Positions 1 through 4,919 of a stretch of 7,571 bases of DNA are shown here, in pieces. The translations under genes and the position numbers were made by a program. The first letter of the stretch is position 1. Each line of letters starts with the position of its first letter. Below the pieces are notes generated by a model. The model saw only the letters and a program-made list of their open reading frames with translations. It did no database searches and was not told where the DNA came from. This DNA comes from Clostridiales bacterium. Its GTDB lineage: Bacteria > Bacillota > Clostridia > Peptostreptococcales > Anaerovoracaceae. The stretch lies in NCBI GenBank assembly GCA_012799165.1, contig JAAZLU010000084.1:1-7571 (forward strand), read 5' to 3'.

Positions 1-71
1 CGGTTTCCCAATCCGTAGGTGGGAAATGTTGTATCACCTTTGCAGCCTTGGTTGTGATATAACATTTCCTG
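1..71 (+). repeat. Tandem promoter/hairpin element, unit 1
   Basis: First of two head-to-tail units with a 71-bp period. Positions 1-33 are identical to 72-104. The remainder (34-63) is recognisably related to 105-133, at roughly 70% identity by eye with one gap. Inside the invariant half is a perfect 7-bp palindrome, TTTCCCA (4-10) and TGGGAAA (20-26), with a 9-nt loop. A second, longer inverted repeat pairs 22-37 with 54-69: 16 bp with one G-T pair and a 16-nt loop. The two structures share bases 22-26, so they are mutually exclusive if formed in RNA. The window begins at the first base of the unit, so further copies may lie upstream. Confidence 0.85.
55..63 (+). promoter_or_regulatory. Extended -10 promoter P1 (unit 1)
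   Basis: TGA-TATAAC matches the extended -10 form TGn-TATAAT with one mismatch in the last base. No good -35 hexamer lies 16-18 bp upstream, as is usual for extended -10 promoters. Transcription would begin near 70, just before unit 2. The element sits in the right arm of the unit 1 inverted repeat. Confidence 0.4.
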
Positions 72-133
72 CGGTTTCCCAATCCGTAGGTGGGAAATGT
101 TGTACCACATTTTTATCTTGGATGTGGTATAAT
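72..133 (+). repeat. Tandem promoter/hairpin element, unit 2
   Basis: Second copy of the element. The 33-bp part 72-104 is identical to 1-33, including the TTTCCCA/TGGGAAA palindrome (75-81 and 91-97). The divergent half forms its own inverted repeat, 100-110 with 122-132, with one internal G-T pair and an 11-nt loop. The stem core TACCAC/GTGGTA replaces TATCAC/GTGATA of unit 1, which is a paired T-A to C-G change that keeps the stem. The right arm of the stem contains the extended -10 hexamer of the promoter for the next gene. Confidence 0.85.
125..133 (+). promoter_or_regulatory. Extended -10 promoter P2 (unit 2)
   Basis: TGG-TATAAT is a perfect extended -10 element. A start point 6-7 nt downstream falls at about 139-140, which is the A of the ATG at 140. 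No convincing -35 is present at normal spacing. The promoter overlaps the right arm of the hairpin 100-110/122-132, so a protein binding that inverted repeat would cover the -10. It most likely drives the E2-like membrane protein gene. Confidence 0.6.
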
Positions 134-139
134 CGCTGC

Positions 140-1570
140 ATGAGAGATATTACGACATATGTAGCTACAAGGAAGAATATTTTTGTTTGGCTCGCTGCAC
201 TGTTGAGTCTGATCTCGACCGGAACCAGGATCGCCTACATTGTGCAAAGCGGAAGGACCGGCTTCTTCTTCCTGATTTTCGGAGCAATCCTGCCGATCAT
301 AGCAAATCTTTTTATTGCCATAAGGCTTCCGCTTCGCGGAGAGCGACAATTCTACATTACGATCGTGCCGGTAGTGGTGCTCGTTCTATATCTGGGGCTC
401 ACCGCCATTGGCTGCGTGGACGGAATATTTATGACGACGCTCTGCGTGATAGTGAGTTTAGCCTTTGCAGGAATCTATTTCCTGACCTTTTCTGGAAGGA
501 TTAACAGCAAATTCATCGTAACGGTATATTTCCTTGCGGTTTTCGGCGCGCTGCTTTTGGACTCAAAAACTCTAGGCTTGTTCCACTTTGACAGACGTTT
601 CCCGGAATGGAATTTTATATCGGACATTTCCATAGTGCTGAGCATACTATGCGTTATTTTGTCTGCCCGGAGGCTTCCGCCTCCTAGAGAGGGTGAAAGC
701 TACCGCCTGTGTTGGGGAGATCGCCTGGACGGACGCTTTTTGCGTACCCTCGATCCGCTGTTTAAATGCATGCCGTACTTCATGCCCGGCAGACAGGTTT
801 CCAGCAACTTGATAAATGACAGCATTGAAATTTCCGTTACGGAGGATTTTATAAGGCGCAAGCGCAAGGAAGGATTTAAGCGTTTCGGTATAACCCATAT
901 ACTTCTCGCCGCATATGTTCGCTGCATCGCGGAGCTTCCGGCCCTCAACAGATTCGTGTCGGGTCAGAAGGTATATAATCGCTTCAATATAGAGATATGT
1001 ATGGCTGTAAAGAGGGAGATGACGAGAGAAGCTCCCGAGACCATAGTGAAGATGGAGTTTTTACACACGGATACGGTGGAGGATGTGTACAGGCGCTTTG
1101 AGGAGGCAATCGGAGCGATAAAAAATGCTGAAGACGACAGCGACATAGATACTGCTACGCGCTTACTGAACCTTGTTCCCGGACTTGTATTCAAGTTTAT
1201 AGTGCGCTTCGCCAGTATCCTTGATTATTTCGGTCTCTTGCCTGCTGCGCTTCTCAAGCTAAGCCCCTTCCATGGGTCAATGTTTTTAACCTCGATGGGA
1301 AGCCTCGGAATTCCTCCGATTTATCACCATTTGTACGAGTTTGGGAACATTCCGGCCTTCTGTGCTTTAGGGCATAAATATACCAAATCTGAACTAGATA
1401 GAGAGGGCAAGTTGGTTCATAAAAAATATATTGACTATAAGTGGACTGCGGATGAGCGCATAATCGACGGCTTCTACTATGCGAGCGTAATGAAGCGGAT
1501 GCGATCTTTGATAAGTCGCCCCGAGCAGCTCGATCGCCCGCCTAAGGAAGTTGTGCAGGATATTATGTAG
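140..1570 (+). CDS. Membrane protein with C-terminal 2-oxoacid dehydrogenase E2/CAT-like domain
   Basis: This is a 476-residue protein if it starts at the ATG at 140. The frame stays open back to an ATG at 26, but that stretch is the tandem repeat and promoter, so I do not count it as coding. No Shine-Dalgarno precedes 140. Residues about 13-35, 40-63, 70-90, 95-117, 124-140 and 157-176 look like six TM helices. The rest resembles the catalytic domain of 2-oxoacid dehydrogenase E2 and chloramphenicol acetyltransferase, most clearly at the C-terminal DERIIDGFYYA (about 438-448). In classical members this motif is HxxxDG; here the catalytic His is Glu439, while Asp443 and Gly444 are kept. No lipoyl or E1-binding domain and no E1/E3 genes are nearby, so it is unlikely to be a true E2. 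A membrane acyltransferase or a non-catalytic relative is possible; the substrate is unknown. The fold assignment is fairly safe, the function is not. Confidence 0.75.
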   Translation: MRDITTYVATRKNIFVWLAALLSLISTGTRIAYIVQSGRTGFFFLIFGAILPIIANLFIAIRLPLRGERQFYITIVPVVVLVLYLGLTAIGCVDGIFMTTLCVIVSLAFAGIYFLTFSGRINSKFIVTVYFLAVFGALLLDSKTLGLFHFDRRFPEWNFISDISIVLSILCVILSARRLPPPREGESYRLCWGDRLDGRFLRTLDPLFKCMPYFMPGRQVSSNLINDSIEISVTEDFIRRKRKEGFKRFGITHILLAAYVRCIAELPALNRFVSGQKVYNRFNIEICMAVKREMTREAPETIVKMEFLHTDTVEDVYRRFEEAIGAIKNAEDDSDIDTATRLLNLVPGLVFKFIVRFASILDYFGLLPAALLKLSPFHGSMFLTSMGSLGIPPIYHHLYEFGNIPAFCALGHKYTKSELDREGKLVHKKYIDYKWTADERIIDGFYYASVMKRMRSLISRPEQLDRPPKEVVQDIM

Positions 1571-1610
1571 AAAAAAGAGTCGGCAGGCCTGAGCCTCCCG
1601 GCTCTTATTT
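1571..1610 (+). terminator. Intrinsic terminator after the E2-like gene
   Basis: The stem pairs 1575-1583 with 1598-1606: nine pairs, one of them G-T. After a single C-C mismatch it continues as AGGC/GCCT around the tetraloop CTGA. A run of six A (1571-1576) precedes it and TTATTT follows. The U-tract is short, so some read-through into the purine operon is possible. The hairpin ends 10 bp before the PNP ribosome binding site, so it could also act as an attenuator for that gene. Confidence 0.75.
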
Positions 1611-1623
1611 AAGGGAGGAAGCT

Positions 1624-2466
1624 ATGAATTACGACTACGCATATTATAAAAAGATTGCGGATTTTATAAAAGCCGAATCCGGGGGATTTGAACCCGAGAT
1701 GGGACTGATTCTGGGAAGCGGCCTCGGAGGCTATGCGAGCAGCATCGAAAAGGTCGCGGAGATTCCCTACAAGGAAATACCGAACTTTCTGGTGAGCACT
1801 GCTCCGGGCCACGACGGGAGGCTCATTTTCGGTTTTGCTGAAGGCCGCAAGGTCGTCTGCATGTCCGGGCGCTTCCACAGCTACGAGGGTTACAGCTTCG
1901 AACAGCTGGCATTGCCCGTGAGGGTGATGAAGATTCTCGGTATAGAGATTCTGGTACTTACGAATGCCGCCGGAGCGATCAACGAGAGCTATGATGTCGG
2001 CGACCTGATGATAATAAAGGATCACATTAAACTAACCGGAGCTTCGCCTATGAAGGGAGCGAATATCCCGGAGTTTGGGGAGAGATTTTTCGATATCGGC
2101 GATATGTATTCTAAGTCGCTCAGGAAGATTGCCCTCGATTGCGCCGACGGCAGCGGACTTAGGGTGCACGAAGGAGTATACTTCTTCTTTACCGGCCCTC
2201 AATTTGAAACCCCCGCCGAGATTAGGGCGGCGAGGATTTTAGGCGGAGACGCCGCGGGCATGTCGACCGTTACTGAGGCTCTTACGGCGGCTCATTGCGG
2301 GATTCCGGTACTCGGACTTTCGCTCATGACCAATATGGCTGCGGGAGTGCTCGAGGAAAAACTTTCGGGTGAGGAAGTTAACGAAGCGGCAAGGAAGGCT
2401 GCTCCGCTCCTCGAAAAATACTTTTCGAACTTGATTAAAAATCTTCCGCAGAGGAAGGAGGAATAG
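1624..2466 (+). CDS. punA: Purine nucleoside phosphorylase, trimeric (PNP/MTAP) family
   Basis: A 280-residue cytoplasmic enzyme of the trimeric PNP/MTAP family. It splits a purine nucleoside with phosphate into free base and (deoxy)ribose-1-phosphate. Visible motifs: GSGLG (31-35), phosphate-site PGH (61-63) and GRFHSYEGY (82-90), TNAAGAIN (113-120), GPQFETPAE (191-199), GMST (212-215) and TNMAAG (236-241). Glu195 and Asn237 match the residues that read 6-oxopurines (inosine, guanosine), whereas MTA phosphorylases carry Ser and Asp there. The segment LSGEEV (247-252) has Gly249 where PNPs usually have His (human His257), the contact to the ribose 5'-hydroxyl. The start is set by AGGGAGGA five bases or so before the ATG. 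It is first in an operon with an MTA-type deaminase 2 bp downstream, so methylthioinosine is a plausible substrate besides inosine. Family sure; exact substrate inferred. Confidence 0.93.
   Translation: MNYDYAYYKKIADFIKAESGGFEPEMGLILGSGLGGYASSIEKVAEIPYKEIPNFLVSTAPGHDGRLIFGFAEGRKVVCMSGRFHSYEGYSFEQLALPVRVMKILGIEILVLTNAAGAINESYDVGDLMIIKDHIKLTGASPMKGANIPEFGERFFDIGDMYSKSLRKIALDCADGSGLRVHEGVYFFFTGPQFETPAEIRAARILGGDAAGMSTVTEALTAAHCGIPVLGLSLMTNMAAGVLEEKLSGEEVNEAARKAAPLLEKYFSNLIKNLPQRKEE
2455..2463 (+). promoter_or_regulatory. Ribosome binding site fixing the TTG start of the deaminase
   Basis: AAGGAGGAA lies within the last codons of the PNP gene, 7 nt before TTG at 2469. It is close to a full anti-16S match, supports the TTG start, and couples translation to the upstream gene. 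Confidence 0.8.
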
Positions 2467-2468
2467 AT

Positions 2469-3767
2469 TTGAGCATACTATTTACAGACTGCCGTTTGCT
2501 CCTGCGCTCAGAGGGCGTTTACAGCGTCATGGACGGGTTTTTGGGAGTGGAGGGGGCTTATATCGACTATATAGGTAAAGACAGGCCAAAGAAGGGGTAT
2601 TCGACCGAAAAGAGGATGGGAGGAGCGCTCCTGATGCCCGGGCTTGTAAATGCCCACGGGCATGCTGCGATGACCCTTTTGCGCGGGGTCGGCAGCGAGT
2701 TGCCACTTCAGGATTGGCTCTTCGGTAAAATTATTCCTATCGAGGATAGGATGATTGCCGATGATATAAGATGGGGAACGCTCTATGCGGTTATGGAGAT
2801 GCTCGCCTGCGGAACGACCTGCTTTGCGGATATGTATTCCTTTACCCTCGAGGAAACCGAGGCAATAGAGGATTGCGGCATAAAGGCCAATATCTGCAGC
2901 TTGCCGCTCATCTGCGGCGACCCTACGCTGGAAGCTCACGAATGCGATCGCATACTTAAGGCGGCGGAATATCATCGCGCAATAGACGCAAGGGGAGAGG
3001 GGCGGATATTGTCGGACTTCTGCGTTCATTCCGAGTATTTGTCCACAGAAAAGACTCTCGGTCCCTATCTTGAAATTGCCCGGGAACTGGGTGCTAGAAT
3101 ACAGATTCACATTTCGGAGACCGAAAAAGAGCAGCTCGAGTGCATCGAAAGGCACGGCTGCACTCCCATGGAGTATTTCGAGCGAAGCGGAGCTTTGGAC
3201 AATCCCGTCTGCGCCGCTCACGGAGTGTGGCTTACGGATTCCGACATTGAAATTGCAAGAGAGAAGGGGGTTACGGTAGCCCATTGCCCATCCAGCAATA
3301 TGAAGCTTGCGAGCGGTTTTGCGCCTGTAAAAAAGATGTTGGATATGGGAGTCAATGTGGCTCTGGGTACCGACGGATGCGCCAGCAACAACAATCTGAA
3401 TATGTTTGAGGAGATGCATCTGGCTGCGCTCATTCACAAGGGAGACGGCAGGGAGCCTTCGGCTGTAAGTCCCGCCGCCGTGCTGGATATGGCGACGATT
3501 AACGGTGCGAAGGCTATGGGAAGACCGGACTGCGGCAGGCTCGAAGTCGGAGCAAGGGCAGATATAGTAGCTCTGAACATGAATGCGCTTCACATGAGGC
3601 CTGCTTTGGACATCCCCGCGCTTCTCTGCTACAGCGCGCAGGGCTCGGACGTTCTCATGACAATGGCGGACGGCCGGATATTATATAAAAACGGTGAATT
3701 CCTTACCATAGACGAGGAGAAAGTTACTGCTGAGTTTGAACGCTGCTGCGGGAGGTTGCTTGGATGA
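2469..3767 (+). CDS. mtaD: MTA/SAH/adenosine deaminase, amidohydrolase superfamily
   Basis: A 432-residue metal-dependent amidohydrolase, close to the usual MtaD length. The family hydrolytically deaminates 5'-methylthioadenosine, S-adenosylhomocysteine and often adenosine to the inosine analogues plus ammonia, in the cytoplasm. Metal and catalytic residues expected for the family are present: His63 and His65 in NAHGH, His187 in the VHSEY segment, His214 and Glu217 in HISETE, His251 in AAHG, and Asp302 in GTDGCASNNN. The LLRG and W83 region after HGH is typical of MtaD. Translation starts at TTG 2 bp after the PNP stop, with a strong ribosome binding site. It overlaps the next gene by ATGA. 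Placement between a PNP and an MtnA-like isomerase points to MTA or adenosine salvage. Guanine deaminase and other cytosine-deaminase relatives are less likely given the motif pattern. The family is certain; the preferred substrate is not. Confidence 0.9.
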   Translation: MSILFTDCRLLLRSEGVYSVMDGFLGVEGAYIDYIGKDRPKKGYSTEKRMGGALLMPGLVNAHGHAAMTLLRGVGSELPLQDWLFGKIIPIEDRMIADDIRWGTLYAVMEMLACGTTCFADMYSFTLEETEAIEDCGIKANICSLPLICGDPTLEAHECDRILKAAEYHRAIDARGEGRILSDFCVHSEYLSTEKTLGPYLEIARELGARIQIHISETEKEQLECIERHGCTPMEYFERSGALDNPVCAAHGVWLTDSDIEIAREKGVTVAHCPSSNMKLASGFAPVKKMLDMGVNVALGTDGCASNNNLNMFEEMHLAALIHKGDGREPSAVSPAAVLDMATINGAKAMGRPDCGRLEVGARADIVALNMNALHMRPALDIPALLCYSAQGSDVLMTMADGRILYKNGEFLTIDEEKVTAEFERCCGRLLG

Positions 3768-4834
3768 CAAACGAGAGATGGGACAGGGGTATGGCCTTCA
3801 TGCTTCAATTCGAAAACATAGCCTGGTACGAGGACGGAAAAGTTCGCATCCTCGATAGGAGAATATATCCCGAGGTAAAATTCGTAATCTGTGAAAGGCA
3901 CGAGGAGGTCGCAAAAGCCATAACGGATATGGTTACCCAGTCCTGCGGGCCCTATCTTGCCGGACCGATGGGGATGACCTTGGCGGCTCATGAATGTAGA
4001 GACATGAAGGCTTCCGAACAGAAGAGGTATCTTAAGAAGGCTGCGAAGACCATATCCTCGGCTCGCCCTACGACTAAAAAGCGCCAAGAAAATATCTGCG
4101 CTAAGTGTCTTGCGGCGGGCGTGGCCGCCATAGAGCGCGGGGAGAGTGCCACCGAAGCTATATTCGAGGAGGCGATTGCCATCAATAATCGCAGATATGC
4201 CAGGATTGCGAACGTCGCCGAGTATCTCGTCGACATGATTCCCGATAAGGGTAAGGTGATGACCCAGTGTTTCGCCGAGACTATACTGGGCGCGATGCTC
4301 CGGGAAATAAAAGAACGCAACATGGATGTGAAAATATTTTGTCCGGAGACCAGGCCCTATTATCAGGGCGCAAGGCTTACGGCGACTGTTGCAAAGGACA
4401 TGGACTTCGATGTAACTGTTATTAGCGATAATATGCCGGCCTTCGTCATGCAGAAGGAGGGCATAGATGTGTTTACGAGCGCTGCCGATGCGATTTCGGT
4501 CGACGGTCATGTTGTGAATAAAGTCGGAACATATCAGATCGCGATAGCGGCGAAGTATCACGGAATTCCGTATTTTGTGAGCGGAAAGCCCGATGTGGAC
4601 CATCCGAGGATAGATACCGTCCATGTGGAGATGCGCGACCCGGAATTCGTGCTTCAGTCCATGGGAACCCGCATTGCGGCGGAGGGTGTAAAGGGTTACT
4701 ATCCGAGTTTCGATATAACGCCGCCTCATCTGGTGAGCGGGGTGGTCACGGAGAAGGGTATCTATTCTCCCTACGATCTGCCGAGGTACTTTGAAGGGAT
4801 GAGCGAAGAGGAGATGCGTGAACCGACCGTGTAG
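3764..4834 (+). CDS. mtnA: Divergent S-methyl-5-thioribose-1-phosphate isomerase (MtnA/eIF2B-like family)
   Basis: A 356-residue member of the MtnA / ribose-1,5-bisphosphate isomerase / eIF2B-alpha fold. MtnA converts the aldose methylthioribose-1-phosphate to the ketose methylthioribulose-1-phosphate. Family marks: the N-terminal strand pattern with LDRR (30-33), ARPT (100-103), the candidate catalytic Cys169 in TQCFAE, ETRPYYQGARLTA (195-207), Asp242 in SAADAIS, and NKVGTY (252-257). The canonical phosphate-site RGAPAIG near residue 55-65 is replaced by TQSCGPYLAG, so the usual Arg appears to be Gln59; this part is unlike textbook MtnA. The start ATG overlaps the mtaD stop as ATGA, with GGGAGG upstream inside mtaD, so it is translationally coupled. 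Its position makes an MTA-derived substrate likely, but a related sugar phosphate such as ribose-1-phosphate or ribose-1,5-bisphosphate cannot be excluded. Confidence 0.75.
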   Translation: MTNERWDRGMAFMLQFENIAWYEDGKVRILDRRIYPEVKFVICERHEEVAKAITDMVTQSCGPYLAGPMGMTLAAHECRDMKASEQKRYLKKAAKTISSARPTTKKRQENICAKCLAAGVAAIERGESATEAIFEEAIAINNRRYARIANVAEYLVDMIPDKGKVMTQCFAETILGAMLREIKERNMDVKIFCPETRPYYQGARLTATVAKDMDFDVTVISDNMPAFVMQKEGIDVFTSAADAISVDGHVVNKVGTYQIAIAAKYHGIPYFVSGKPDVDHPRIDTVHVEMRDPEFVLQSMGTRIAAEGVKGYYPSFDITPPHLVSGVVTEKGIYSPYDLPRYFEGMSEEEMREPTV

Positions 4835-4870
4835 TGTCGTTGTAGTTATAAAAACGAACAGAGCTTGTGG

Positions 4871-4877
4871 AAAGGAG
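4871..4877 (+). promoter_or_regulatory. Strong ribosome binding site for an 11-codon leader ORF
   Basis: AAAGGAG is the only good ribosome binding site in the 85-bp gap before the FMN enzyme gene. It lies 5 nt before ATG at 4883, but 42 nt before ATG at 4920, too far to serve the latter directly. This argues that the ribosome first translates the short ORF and restarts at 4920. Confidence 0.6.
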
Positions 4878-4881
4878 ATTT

Positions 4882-4906
4882 GATGTATTTATATTTCGAA
4901 TACATC
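4882..4906 (+). other. Inverted repeat over the leader ORF start
   Basis: GATGTATT (4882-4889) is a perfect 8-bp inverted match to AATACATC (4899-4906), with a 9-nt loop that includes TTCG. The ATG of the leader ORF is in the 5' arm and the ribosome binding site lies 5 nt before the stem. It has no T-tract, so it is not a terminator. It may modulate translation of the leader or bind a protein. Confidence 0.5.
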
Positions 4907-4918
4907 GCGCGAGTATAA
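4883..4918 (+). CDS. Putative leader peptide (11 codons) upstream of the FMN enzyme
   Basis: The ORF reads MYLYFEYIARV and stops with TAA one base before the ATG of the next gene (TAA-A-ATG). It has a strong ribosome binding site, whereas ATG 4920 has none, which suggests translational coupling. The peptide is rich in Tyr and Phe (four of 11 residues). Its first codons lie in an inverted repeat, 4882-4889 (GATGTATT) with 4899-4906 (AATACATC), so the leader start codon would be inside a hairpin stem in RNA. A regulatory role is inferred from this layout alone. The alternative is that the ORF is chance and the enzyme starts at Met7 (4938), which has a weak AAGGA upstream. Confidence 0.4.
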   Translation: MYLYFEYIARV

Positions 4919-4919
4919 A

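Noticed and set aside
22..69. Long inverted repeat as an integron attC site or a MITE end.
   Set aside because: The GTTRRRY/RYYYAAC core boxes are not matched, and there are no target-site duplications or integrase genes.
1..104. Two 33-bp repeats separated by 38 bp, with a palindrome inside, look like the end of a CRISPR array.
   Set aside because: The stretches after the two repeats are homologous to each other and both form a hairpin with an extended -10, so they are not independent spacers. Only two copies and no cas genes are visible. Sequence upstream of the window could still change this.
26..139. N-terminal extension of the E2-like protein from ATG 26, and an 11-codon ORF at 97-132 with an AGGTGG-like site in front.
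   Set aside because: Both lie in the tandem repeat and overlap the extended -10 elements. The reading frames differ between the two copies, so the sequence is not under coding constraint.
1571..1623. Possible riboswitch (purine or SAM type) before the PNP gene.
   Set aside because: Only about 50 bp separate the genes and this holds one simple hairpin plus the ribosome binding site; there is no room for a known aptamer fold.
2508..3593. Long open frame on the minus strand opposite the deaminase gene.
   Set aside because: It has no recognisable domain, no ribosome binding site and a composition expected of an antisense shadow of a well-supported gene.
3629..4729. Long open frame on the minus strand opposite the isomerase gene (366 codons).
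   Set aside because: It spans the mtaD/mtnA junction, is Arg/His/Tyr-rich in a way typical of antisense frames, and has no family motifs.
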